DNA from: Chroococcidiopsis sp. CCMEE 29
GTDB lineage: Bacteria > Cyanobacteriota > Cyanobacteriia > Cyanobacteriales > Chroococcidiopsidaceae
NCBI RefSeq assembly: GCF_023558375.1
Contig: NZ_CP083761.1
Coordinates: forward strand, 5,652,411-5,716,410
Length of the DNA stretch: 64,000 nucleotides
Reading direction: 5' to 3'
In this document: in pieces, positions 8,362 through 16,901 of the stretch
Layout of the letters: each line of letters starts with the position of its first letter
How positions within the stretch are numbered: position 1 is the first letter of the stretch
The notes under the pieces: model-generated
Told to the model about the DNA's origin: nothing
Database searches by the model: none
What the model saw: the letters and a program-made list of their open reading frames with translations, nothing else
Translations under genes and position numbers: made by a program

Positions 8362-9420
8362 CTACTCTAAGAGGTACTTAAACAAATCATCAATGACGGC
8401 GTGGGCTGACAAAATGCTGCTACCAATCCAATAACTTGGAACTTCAAAAACCTTGCCCTGTCGTACTGCATTTAACTGGTTCCAGAGCGGATCATTTTGA
8501 AGCTTGTCGAATATTGCTTGCACCTCCTGGTGACGCTGACCAGACTCATTACTCCACACAAAAATGACATCCCCGTCGGCATCATGAATTAGTTCTTTGC
8601 TTGTTAGCCGACCAGGCATGTCTTCTATTTGAGCCGCTGGGCGAGGCAATCCTGCATCCTCTAAAACAACACCAATGAAAGTATTTTTTCGATAAATATC
8701 GATACCTTCAGGGTAAATACGAACAACAGATACTTTGGTTTTAGTGAGGCGATCGCCCATCTGTCGCTTAAATTCCTCTAGACGGCTGTAGTACTGCTCC
8801 ATTAATTGTTTCGCTACATCAGTCTTACCCAATGCCTCAGCGTTGTGCATCAAAATTTTCTGCCAATCACTGCTGCTTTTAAAATTAGACAAAATGGTTG
8901 GCGCAATTTGTGATAATTGCCCATAGGTATCAGCAACAGAGTCAAGCCCAAGAATTAAATCAGGTTTAAGCATCAAAATCTTTTCCAGGTTAGGTTGATC
9001 ATAGCCACCAACAAACTCAACACCGGCTAGGCGTTCCTGGAGGTAATACCGCTCCTCAATCCATTCTGAGTCTGATGCAATTCCTATAGGCTGTATTCCA
9101 AATGCCAAAACATTTTCGAGTGAGAAAGGGTCAATCGTTATCACGCGCTGGAGACTCAGGGGAACACAAGTTTTACCCATAGCGTGTTCAATAACTCGAC
9201 AGTCTGATGTCTGGAGTGGTGAATCAGGGATATTACCCAGTGAGGAGTTGTTGCCACAAGCTGAAAGCAAACAAAAAAGGAAAGTTATTAAAGTCAGCAA
9301 TGGGAGTGAAAAATGCTTCAGTACGCCAGAAGTACGAAAATTAGTGAGACTTCTAATCTTGTGACTACGTAGAATTCTTTGCTCTCTTGAAAACAATTTC
9401 ACGGCATATCTCACTTTCAA
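8362..9420 (-). CDS. Iron-siderophore ABC transporter substrate-binding lipoprotein, second copy
   Basis: The 352-residue protein has a long basic N-terminus, then PLLTLITFLFCLLSAC, a lipobox preceding the mature Cys. It shares the layout of the protein at 2277-3269 (PNLEKILMLKPDLILGLDSV; GKVFEVPSYWIGSSILSAHA). The start codon overlaps the stop of the upstream receptor by four bases, so the two are translationally coupled. An internal Met nearer the signal sequence is a possible shorter start. Confidence 0.86.
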   Translation of the reverse strand: MKVRYAVKLFSREQRILRSHKIRSLTNFRTSGVLKHFSLPLLTLITFLFCLLSACGNNSSLGNIPDSPLQTSDCRVIEHAMGKTCVPLSLQRVITIDPFSLENVLAFGIQPIGIASDSEWIEERYYLQERLAGVEFVGGYDQPNLEKILMLKPDLILGLDSVADTYGQLSQIAPTILSNFKSSSDWQKILMHNAEALGKTDVAKQLMEQYYSRLEEFKRQMGDRLTKTKVSVVRIYPEGIDIYRKNTFIGVVLEDAGLPRPAAQIEDMPGRLTSKELIHDADGDVIFVWSNESGQRHQEVQAIFDKLQNDPLWNQLNAVRQGKVFEVPSYWIGSSILSAHAVIDDLFKYLLE

Positions 9421-12152
9421 AATTCTACTGATACTGAGCCAATAATGGTGAAGGGTGCACCTGGGGTAATTCGAGATCTAGTATCGGCAGCTTCAATGTA
9501 GTCGATATCAAAGAGATTTCTGAAATTGATGCCAGCACGCCAGTTGTCTCTCCGATAAAAAAGACTGGCATCAGTACGTATGTAACTTGGCACTTCAAAC
9601 GAATTGTCCAGATCTCCCTGCCGTTCACCGACAAAAAATAGACCTAGTCCGAAGCCAAGCCCCTGTAAATTTCCGCTTTGAATTTCATAGGTTGACCACA
9701 AACTAGCAGCGTGTTTTGGTACACCTGCTAATCGATTACCCTCTAGTGGGCTACCCTCATCTTCAGTCACCTCTGCATCCGTATAAGCGTAGGAAGCAAT
9801 GATATTCCAGCCTGGGAGAATTTCGCCAATGACATCTAATTCAATTCCTCGGCTTCTCTGTTCTCCAGTCGCGATGCTAAAGTCTTCGTTATCCGGGTCT
9901 GTAGCAGCGATGTTGCTTTTAGTGAGGTAATAGGCTGCGAGATTGGTAGTAAGTCTACCCTCAAAGAGTTCACCTCTGACACCAACTTCATATTGCGTGC
10001 CGCGTGTGGGTTCGAGGATGTCTCCTTCAACTGTCGTGCCGAAGTTTGGGGCAAAGGAGCGACTAAAGCTAGCGTAAAGGGAAAACGGTTCGATTGGTTG
10101 ATAGACAATTCCAACCCGTGGAGAAAACGCCTCATCCTGTTGCCAGTCACTAGTATCTGAGAGAATATCTCCAGCAGAAATATCTGTGAAAAAAGAATCT
10201 TGGTCTACGATATCAAAACGTCCACCCACGAGTAGCTTTAAATTATCTGCCAAAGTAATCCGATCTTGCAAATAAATCCCAAGAGCCTGTAGTGTGCCCC
10301 CGAACAAACTCCGATTTTCATTTTCAAGCTCAGCTCGGCTTGGTCTAGAAGCACCATAAACTGGGTCAAAAATATTGATGATGCTAGGCTCAAGCGCGGA
10401 TCGATTATCAAAGTCATTAGTTTCTCTGGAAAGATCAATACCTAATAAAAGTTGATGTTGGATCGAGCCTGTAGAGAACTCACCAACAAGATTGGTTTGC
10501 AAAGTATAACCTTCCAAAATGCCGTTCTGATCGGTAACGTCTCTCGCCAAGTCACCCGTTTCTTCGTTCAGATCACCCCTATTTTGAAAAGCCTCAGTAT
10601 TGCGCTCTGTCGAAATAAAGCGGAAAGCATTGCGAAGTTGCCAGTTTTCGCTGAAACGGTGTTCTAGACGATAGCCAGCTATATATTGCTCCCTGATATT
10701 AATGTCATCAGGTTCACCCAAAATCCGATCAAAAGGGATATCGGCAATCCCATCACCAATGGCAGCTAAGCCGCGATCAAAGGGACGTTCATCGTAGAGG
10801 TACTCAAAGTTTAAGATTAAATCTGTGTTGTCAGTAATGGCTAAACTTAGCACAGGGGCAGCAAAAACTCGCTCGATTCCCTGATCAAAATCCCGAAAAT
10901 CATCAGCGGTTTGGTAAACCGCATTCAACCGGTAAAGTGCAGTGCGATCAGAGTTGAGTGGACCAGACAAGTCAATGCTAGGACGAAGCAATCCAAAGTT
11001 TCCAGCTTGTAGTTCAACTTCATAAAACGGAAAAGCGAGGGGTTGCTCTGTGACCACGTTAACAATGCCACCTGGCTCAAGGGTACCATATAAGACAGAA
11101 GCAGGACCTTTAAGAACTTCTACCCTCTGTGTATTTGCAGTTTCTCTAAAACTGCTATTTAGACCTAAGTTACTACTACCTAATTCAATGCCGTCTAACA
11201 GAATGTTGTTAGGCTGGAAACCACGAATTAAGAATGCATCACCTCCATTACCAAAATTACTGCCCTCGACAACTCCGCTTACATTACGGGTCGCTTCTCG
11301 GAGCTGAATGACTTGCTGATCTTCAATCACCTGCCGAGGAATCACCTGGATTGATTGAGGAATGTCGCGTAATGGTGTGTCTGTTCTAGTTCCAGTGGTG
11401 GCGTTGGGTACGCGGTATCCTTCTTCTCGCTCACCCGTCACCACAATTTCAATCTGTTCTTCCCCTTCAACCGATTCAACTGGCTGTTCATTAACTGCAT
11501 TGACATCACTTTCCTCAGGCGGCTGTGCTGGTACTGCTGGCGATGGTGAAGGCAGTTCTACTGCTGTGTCAGATTCAGGCGCAGTCAAGCCCAGAACAAG
11601 ACCGTGACTGCTTGGCATCAGCTTTACTGCTGGGATACCTGTCTTTCCTCTAACCGTTACGCGAATACTATTAGCAGTTGATTGGGTAACGCTGACGGCA
11701 GTAATTCCTGCAACTGGATTGTCGGAGCGAAAGCTCCTACCCTCTGGAAGAGTCAGTTGAGTATTAATCAGGTTAGCTACAAAGGTATTGTCATAGCTGG
11801 AAGTTAAGACCTGGGGTAAAGTCCCACTAGCAGTTTCTAAGATGACTTCTAACCCCTTAGAGGTGGGGTTAAGTTTTACACCCCTGATCTCAACGACTTC
11901 TGATTCCTTGGCGGGAATTGGCGCAGGCTCCTGAGTTAATAGCTGTGCGCTCATTTGGGGATGTTCTACCTCGCTCAAACGCGGTATGTCCGATTTTGGT
12001 TGCGATCGCTTTGTCCCCACTTCCTCTGACTGAGGAGTGGCTCGCACCACTTCAGCCGAAACCGAGTGGACAGTAGATAGAATAATACCTAAGGAAAATA
12101 GTAATAACGCTCCGCTCAGCCCCAATTTATCCCGCGATCGTTGTTTCCTCAT
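9417..12152 (-). CDS. TonB-dependent siderophore receptor with AMIN domain, second copy
   Basis: From the ATG at 12152 (911 aa) a signal peptide LGLSGALLLFSLGIILSTVH is followed by an AMIN-type domain, a Ser/Pro linker and a plug of the FhuE/FpvA type (TPLRDIPQSIQVIPRQVIED; GPASVLYGTLEPGGIVNVVT). The barrel ends FTIIGSVSVEF with a terminal Phe. A longer start at 12236 is open. The N-terminal 100 residues are nearly the same as the receptor at 3316-6141, but plug and barrel have diverged strongly, which suggests a different siderophore ligand. Confidence 0.9.
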   Translation of the reverse strand: MRKQRSRDKLGLSGALLLFSLGIILSTVHSVSAEVVRATPQSEEVGTKRSQPKSDIPRLSEVEHPQMSAQLLTQEPAPIPAKESEVVEIRGVKLNPTSKGLEVILETASGTLPQVLTSSYDNTFVANLINTQLTLPEGRSFRSDNPVAGITAVSVTQSTANSIRVTVRGKTGIPAVKLMPSSHGLVLGLTAPESDTAVELPSPSPAVPAQPPEESDVNAVNEQPVESVEGEEQIEIVVTGEREEGYRVPNATTGTRTDTPLRDIPQSIQVIPRQVIEDQQVIQLREATRNVSGVVEGSNFGNGGDAFLIRGFQPNNILLDGIELGSSNLGLNSSFRETANTQRVEVLKGPASVLYGTLEPGGIVNVVTEQPLAFPFYEVELQAGNFGLLRPSIDLSGPLNSDRTALYRLNAVYQTADDFRDFDQGIERVFAAPVLSLAITDNTDLILNFEYLYDERPFDRGLAAIGDGIADIPFDRILGEPDDINIREQYIAGYRLEHRFSENWQLRNAFRFISTERNTEAFQNRGDLNEETGDLARDVTDQNGILEGYTLQTNLVGEFSTGSIQHQLLLGIDLSRETNDFDNRSALEPSIINIFDPVYGASRPSRAELENENRSLFGGTLQALGIYLQDRITLADNLKLLVGGRFDIVDQDSFFTDISAGDILSDTSDWQQDEAFSPRVGIVYQPIEPFSLYASFSRSFAPNFGTTVEGDILEPTRGTQYEVGVRGELFEGRLTTNLAAYYLTKSNIAATDPDNEDFSIATGEQRSRGIELDVIGEILPGWNIIASYAYTDAEVTEDEGSPLEGNRLAGVPKHAASLWSTYEIQSGNLQGLGFGLGLFFVGERQGDLDNSFEVPSYIRTDASLFYRRDNWRAGINFRNLFDIDYIEAADTRSRITPGAPFTIIGSVSVEF

Positions 12153-12328
12153 CACTCCACACGCATAACTAACAAAATTTAGACAGCAAAATTGCACGGC
12201 TGCTGCAAACACACCTGTGATTACCAGCCATTGCATCTTGGCTGCTAGCTGTTATACAGAAAACCGTTTAGAAAATTTCTCAATTAGCATACAGCCAAGT
12301 TTAGGTGTCTTGGCGATCGCTTTGATGG

Positions 12329-12363
12329 CTAGGCGGAATTTCTTTGATGGCTAGGCGGAATTT
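12329..12363. promoter_or_regulatory. Direct-repeat operator candidate for the PchR-like regulator (receptor 2)
   Basis: CTAGGCGGAATTT occurs at 12329-12341 and again at 12351-12363. The copies are identical and 22 bases apart, inside a longer repeat unit (TTTGATGG before each). This is the counterpart of 6318-6351. Beyond the sites, the next ~170 bases up to the receptor start are also conserved between the two loci. Confidence 0.65.
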
Positions 12364-12373
12364 CTTTAATGGC

Positions 12374-13414
12374 TCAAACTGCACCAAGTTTTGATTTCCA
12401 TGCTTTTCGATACAAACCGGGGTTAAGACCAAATTTCTTGCAGAAGGCAGCTGCAAAGTAGCTGCGATCGGCAAAGCCTACTTTCCGGGCAACTTCTGCG
12501 ACATTCATCTCACCTGCTTCTAGTAGCTGTCGCGCTTGCTCTAGTCGATGGTGATGCAAGTACCCAAATACAGTCATGCCAAATACCTGACGAAACCCCC
12601 GCTTGAGCGTGCATTCATTCAAACCCACTTGACGAGCCAAATTCTCTAGAGACGGCGGAGCATTTGAATCACGCAACAAAATTTCTCTAGCGTAATGGAT
12701 ACAGTCAACATCATCTGACTTGATTTTCCAATGATGCCTCTGCTGCTGTTGTTCCTCGGTTATCAAATCTAGCTGTAAAGCGATCAGCTCCCAAACCTTG
12801 CTCTCAAGGTACATTTGCTTAGTAAAACCTTGGTAGGGACAATGTAGAATCTGCTGCAAAACGACTTGCATGGCTGGAGACATTTTCATGGCAGGAATCT
12901 GAATTTGTGGCTGCTCATAGTCTCTAACCAGCTGGTTTAACACTGGTGGCATTGGTGCTGAATAACCTGCCACAAAAGTATTTAGTAGCTCCGGTTCTAT
13001 ATGAACATTAACCTGTAAGTTTTTTTGCCCAACCGAATGCACAGAAGCTTCTTTCGGTGCGATGCCACTACCAAACAGCCAGCTTTGACCAGCACTTACA
13101 GATCCTAACTCGCTGCTTGAACTTCCTGAAAGGTGGCAGCTGATTTCTACCGGATGTTCGCGCAGGGGAGCCTCCGTAACTAGATCGTTGTAAAGTTCAT
13201 AGTTTCTAATTGAGAGATGAAGTCCATCACGCAGTTCAATCTCCCGAATATATCCTTTCCCTAACTGCCGAGGATATGCCCAGAGCGTGTCAGAATCATC
13301 CGCAGAAGAGTTTTCGCCATTTTGTCTAACTTTTTCTAAAAGTTCAAAAAAGTCTTCCTGCAACAGCGCGATCTTCATATTTGGGTTTGTGTTGCTAATT
13401 TGAAACTTAGGCAA
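12374..13414 (-). CDS. AraC family transcriptional regulator, PchR-like (siderophore locus 2)
   Basis: This 346-residue protein has C-terminal double HTH (APPSLENLARQVGLNECTLK and MNVAEVARKVGFADRSYFAA), with the conserved VFGYLHHHRLEQARQLL linker also seen in the paralogue at 6357-7349. The N-terminal half again resembles the sensing domain of PchR-like proteins. An ATG at 13378 (MKIALLQEDFFELL) matches the paralogue's N-terminus better than the first ATG and may be the true start. It precedes receptor 2 on the same strand. Confidence 0.85.
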   Translation of the reverse strand: MPKFQISNTNPNMKIALLQEDFFELLEKVRQNGENSSADDSDTLWAYPRQLGKGYIREIELRDGLHLSIRNYELYNDLVTEAPLREHPVEISCHLSGSSSSELGSVSAGQSWLFGSGIAPKEASVHSVGQKNLQVNVHIEPELLNTFVAGYSAPMPPVLNQLVRDYEQPQIQIPAMKMSPAMQVVLQQILHCPYQGFTKQMYLESKVWELIALQLDLITEEQQQQRHHWKIKSDDVDCIHYAREILLRDSNAPPSLENLARQVGLNECTLKRGFRQVFGMTVFGYLHHHRLEQARQLLEAGEMNVAEVARKVGFADRSYFAAAFCKKFGLNPGLYRKAWKSKLGAV

Positions 13415-13617
13415 TAAGCTTAGTTAGTTTTCAGAATTAAATAGAAATTACTCTCATCATTCTTGCATAAACTTCCTATGAATCCTGACAAAATGCAGAA
13501 ATAGTTTTGGGATTGGCTCGAATAGCTCTAATCGGGTAGATTGGTATTGTCAAATTAATAGGAGTTGGTGGAGGTGGCGTCAGTGAGACAATTTTCTATC
13601 ATGACTGCAAAATCTAG

Positions 13618-13743
13618 CTGGTACCACCGCAACTGCTTAAGAGCGGAGAAATCATCAGCTACAGCATTTGGCTGTATAACTCTTTGGCTCTGGGCTACCG
13701 CGACCTAGAAAAAGGGTACATCCTTTTCCTCTTGCCCTTTAAC
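13618..13743 (+). pseudogene. IS6-family transposase relic (N-terminal fragment)
   Basis: A plus-strand frame reads LKSGEIISYSIWLYNSLALG then YRDLEK. This matches the start of IS6-type transposases, where an 'EII..AVWLY.R..LS.RDVEE' segment follows the first strand. After the Glu-Lys the similarity ends and there is no continuation. No terminal repeats are seen. The rest of 13415-13816 holds no gene I can support. Confidence 0.55.
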
Positions 13744-13816
13744 CTTTCCCCAACTCTTTTGAAGAGCTAGAGTGCTTATCCGAAATAGTATTGCCCTACT
13801 CCCCACTCCCTCTGAT

Positions 13817-14554
13817 TCAAGGTTCCACAATTTGGATTTCATCAAGTTGCGTGATCGCCACATCTGCTGTTTGTAAATGTGCTGCCTCAGCTTTTCCCCA
13901 GCAGATACCGATACAACCTGCTGCCCCTGCCTGACGCGCCATTTCTATATCACCGGCAGAATCCCCTACCATCAATGTGGCACTGGGTTCTACTCCTAGT
14001 GTTTGGCACGCTTGTAGAAACAAAGCTGGATCGGGTTTACTGGGACCTCTATCCACTCCCATTTGTAGTTGGACATAACTACCTAGCTGATGGCGATCGA
14101 CAAAAGCACGTACCCGTTCAGTCGAAGCTGCTGAGAGAATTCCTAGCTTTAGTCCCGCTTCGGATAGGTACTTCAGCACCTCCAAGCTACCGACAAACAA
14201 GGGTGAAGGCGCAGTACCAACAAATTGATCGGCTTCATCAAAGGCCCGATGGGCGATCGCCAGCGACTCCAACCATCCGCGCCCCGTTTCAGCAATATAT
14301 GCGGCGGCGGCGATTTCAGTTTCTCGCCGGCTTCCTACCGCCAGCAAGCCTGTTGGATCGAGCGTATCGCCGTTGATGCCAAATGCCATTAACAGGGGAT
14401 CTCCAATTCCAGGAATCTGAGCATCAATTAGGCGCGATCGCTTTTGTCCTAGATTGCGTAAATATGCTTCCGAATCTTCCAACGTTCCGTCTTTGTCAAA
14501 CACGATTGCCTGAATGTTGGCAAATCTAACGTCCCCACACTGAATAGCTGTCAA
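13817..14554 (-). CDS. HAD family hydrolase (phosphoglycolate-phosphatase-like)
   Basis: The 245-residue protein carries the HAD motifs in order: DKDGTLEDSEAYL (motif I nucleophile Asp at about residue 20), LGILSAASTERVRAF (motif II), a Lys in RGPSKPDPALFLQAC (motif III) and MVGDSAGDIEMARQAGA (motif IV). It is of the phosphatase type with an alpha-helical cap. The substrate cannot be told from sequence; phosphoglycolate is the usual guess for this subgroup. Confidence 0.85.
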   Translation of the reverse strand: MTAIQCGDVRFANIQAIVFDKDGTLEDSEAYLRNLGQKRSRLIDAQIPGIGDPLLMAFGINGDTLDPTGLLAVGSRRETEIAAAAYIAETGRGWLESLAIAHRAFDEADQFVGTAPSPLFVGSLEVLKYLSEAGLKLGILSAASTERVRAFVDRHQLGSYVQLQMGVDRGPSKPDPALFLQACQTLGVEPSATLMVGDSAGDIEMARQAGAAGCIGICWGKAEAAHLQTADVAITQLDEIQIVEP

Positions 14555-14623
14555 GAGCTCTCACCTCACCATACGATTTTGGATTTATAGAGACGTTGGA
14601 TGCAACGCCTCTACTACAGACGC

Positions 14624-14646
14624 AAAAAAAAGAGGGTAAACCCTCT
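14624..14646 (-). terminator. Rho-independent terminator after rpsA
   Basis: On the minus strand the sequence AGAGGGT-TT-ACCCTCT forms a perfect stem and is followed by a run of eight T. It lies 55 bases past the rpsA stop, in the right orientation. Confidence 0.85.
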
Positions 14647-14700
14647 CTAGCTAATCAAGCAAATCTGATTTGTTGCCAGCGCTTATGCTCAGCAATTCTA

Positions 14701-15750
14701 CTACTCTTCAACTGCTGCTGGTAACTCCTCTTCAACCGCTACTGGTAACTCTTCTTCAACTGCTGATGGAATATACTCTTCAACTGCTGATGGAATCTCT
14801 TCAGACTCAGCAGATGCTTCAGACTCAGGAGCTGCAACAGTAATACCTTGCTGTTTGGCGAGCATTTGTTCCCGATACCTAACCGCCATTTCTTCTGCCT
14901 TGTCATAGACCAATTGGCGATCTTTGATCATATCTCCCGGTTCTGGCTCCAGCTGTTTTGTGGAAAGGGAAATGCGACCCCGCTCAGCATCTAAGTCAAT
15001 AATCATGACTTTGACTTCATCATTGACATTGAACACACTATGAGGCGTGTCGATATGGTCGTGAGAAATCTCCGAGATGTGTAGCAGACCACTGACACCA
15101 CCAATGTCGATGAAAGCACCGTAGGGCTTAATTCCGCGTACAGTACCAATCACTACCTCGCCGACTTCCAGTCGGTTCATCTTCCGCTCAACCAAAGCTC
15201 TGCGATGGCTGAGAACAAGCCGGTTACGGTCTTCGTCTACTTCTAAAAATTTCAATGGTAGTTCTTCGCCAACCAAGTCTTCTTTAGGTTTGCGAGTACT
15301 GATGTGAGAGCCAGGAATAAAACCACGTAATCCTTCAATCCGCACCAATGCTCCACCACGATTTGTAGCAAAGACAATAGAGCGCACTGTGGCATCTTCA
15401 GTTTGTAGCTGTCGCACTCGTTCCCAAGCCCGCATATATTCGATGCGGCGAATCGAAAGCGTTAGTTGCCCATCCTCATTCTCATCGGTAAGGATGAAAA
15501 ACTCCCGGGTTTCGTTAGATTGTAAGACTTCTTCCGGAGCATCTACCCGGTTAATTGACATTTCCTGAATCGGAATGTAAGCCGCCGTTTTAGCACCAAT
15601 GTCAATCAGAGCGCCCCTCGGCTCTATACTGAACACCGTACCGGCTACTATATCGCCGGGACTGAAGTGATAGTCGTACTTGTCGAGTAGAGCGGCAAAA
15701 TCGTCGTGAGTAAAACCAATTTCTGTGGCAGTTAGTTTCTGATTGACCAT
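14701..15750 (-). CDS. rpsA: 30S ribosomal protein S1, cyanobacterial short form
   Basis: A 349-residue protein with three S1 RNA-binding domains: about 28-97 (YHFSPGDIVAGTVFSIEPRG), 115-180 and 195-265 (GEVVIGTVRGIKPYGAFIDI with GVSGLLHISEISHD). Chloroplast and cyanobacterial S1 have three repeats instead of the six of E. coli. It binds mRNA leaders and helps initiation. The last 40 residues are a degenerate acidic repeat (PSAVEEYIPSAVEEELPVAV and similar), an unusual low-complexity tail produced by tandem DNA repeats at 14701-14790. Confidence 0.95.
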   Translation of the reverse strand: MVNQKLTATEIGFTHDDFAALLDKYDYHFSPGDIVAGTVFSIEPRGALIDIGAKTAAYIPIQEMSINRVDAPEEVLQSNETREFFILTDENEDGQLTLSIRRIEYMRAWERVRQLQTEDATVRSIVFATNRGGALVRIEGLRGFIPGSHISTRKPKEDLVGEELPLKFLEVDEDRNRLVLSHRRALVERKMNRLEVGEVVIGTVRGIKPYGAFIDIGGVSGLLHISEISHDHIDTPHSVFNVNDEVKVMIIDLDAERGRISLSTKQLEPEPGDMIKDRQLVYDKAEEMAVRYREQMLAKQQGITVAAPESEASAESEEIPSAVEEYIPSAVEEELPVAVEEELPAAVEE

Positions 15751-15912
15751 GCTGGTGTTTCCTGGGGATATTCTCCTAAAGGTTTTTCCTCCTATCGATG
15801 TATATGCAAGCCGATTATAGGCAAATTACACCTACATCTTCACTCCATCCTAACGTAGGAGAACTGAATCTAAACTTAAATTAGTGTCCAGACCCACTAT
15901 TATACCTGAGCG

Positions 15913-16458
15913 TTAATAGTGAGTGAACTCATAAGCTGAATGAGATTGTTCGGAGCTATTAGGATTTCCAATTACGATTTCCTCTGGGTTATCACTTTTG
16001 GTTTCACCATCCCGAGAAAGATCGTCTAAGGTTTCAACAAAATCTCGAATTCGTTGGAATTGGCGATATACAGAGGCAAAACGCACATAGGCGACTTCAC
16101 TGAGCAACTTTAGATGTTGCAGTACTAATTCACCAATTTCAAGACTGCTAACTTCTCGTATGGCTCGCTGTTGAAGTTCAGACTCAATTTCATCGACAAT
16201 TGCTTCTAATCGCATGGCAGAAATCCCTGTTTTCTGACAGGCTCGCACAATGCCACGCAATAGTTTTGAACGATCGAACGACTCCCGCTCCCCGTTCTGC
16301 TTAACTACCGTAATTGGTACAAATTCAATGCGTTCATAAGTAGTGAAACGACGCTGACAGTTTAAACATTCCCGCCGCCGTCGGATACTTTGTCCGGCTT
16401 CGGTTGAGCGCGATTCAAGCACGCGGTTATCTGGATGCTGGCAGAAAGGACATTGCAT
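15913..16458 (-). CDS. nrdR: Transcriptional repressor NrdR
   Basis: This 181-residue protein begins [21 protein letters not shown]3/C6 and C31/C34 (in [12 protein letters not shown]) form the zinc ribbon, and an ATP-cone follows ([20 protein letters not shown]). It represses ribonucleotide reductase genes by binding NrdR boxes in a nucleotide-dependent way. The C-terminal 30 residues after the ATP-cone are a variable extension. It lies downstream of psbT on the same strand, a common cyanobacterial neighbourhood (psbB-psbT-nrdR-rpsA). Confidence 0.95.
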   Translation of the reverse strand: MQCPFCQHPDNRVLESRSTEAGQSIRRRRECLNCQRRFTTYERIEFVPITVVKQNGERESFDRSKLLRGIVRACQKTGISAMRLEAIVDEIESELQQRAIREVSSLEIGELVLQHLKLLSEVAYVRFASVYRQFQRIRDFVETLDDLSRDGETKSDNPEEIVIGNPNSSEQSHSAYEFTHY

Positions 16459-16673
16459 TTTGGAAAGTCCTTTAAAAAAAATAGGGGCTAGGGGCTAGGA
16501 AAAAAAGGAGTAAAAAGAATAAAACTTCACACTTCATAGTTTGTTTATAATTGCTGCCACTTCTGACTCTCTTTAGAACTTAGAATACGCGAAGATCCGC
16601 TGCCACCCAAGAAGGTAACAGCGGTTTAAACGTGTAAATTCAACCTTGACGGTGATAGCTTAGCAGCAGCAAG

Positions 16674-16769
16674 CTACTTTTCAATCCGAGGGGGTTCCCG
16701 GAAGGCGATCGCAAAAAACAGGGTTCCTAGTGCCAGGGTGAGAATCAAAATGTAAGCAACACTTTCCAT
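16674..16769 (-). CDS. psbT: Photosystem II protein PsbT
   Basis: This 31-residue ORF on the minus strand begins [20 protein letters not shown] and ends FREPPRIEK before TAG. Length, single membrane helix and C-terminal REPPRIEK are diagnostic of PsbT. It sits 132 bases downstream of psbB on the same strand, the conserved psbB-psbT order. PsbT stabilises the PSII dimer near the D1/D2 acceptor side. Confidence 0.97.
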   Translation of the reverse strand: MESVAYILILTLALGTLFFAIAFREPPRIEK

Positions 16770-16824
16770 ATCAAAATTTCCTATTCATCTCGCTATTAAT
16801 TTATAGTTTACCAATCAATAGAAA

Positions 16825-16881
16825 AGAACGGTTTAACAACCTGCCCTGTTATGGCTATCAAAGCGATTGTTTAACCGTTCT
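16825..16881 (-). promoter_or_regulatory. Long hairpin between psbB and psbT
   Basis: AGAACGGTTTAACAA (16825-16839) and TTGTTTAACCGTTCT (16867-16881) are inverted copies with one mismatch, separated by a 27-base loop. No T-run follows in either direction, so it is more likely a processing or stability element than a strong terminator. It begins about 20 bases after the psbB stop. Confidence 0.6.
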
Positions 16882-16901
16882 TAACATTTGGGTAGAAAGG
16901 C

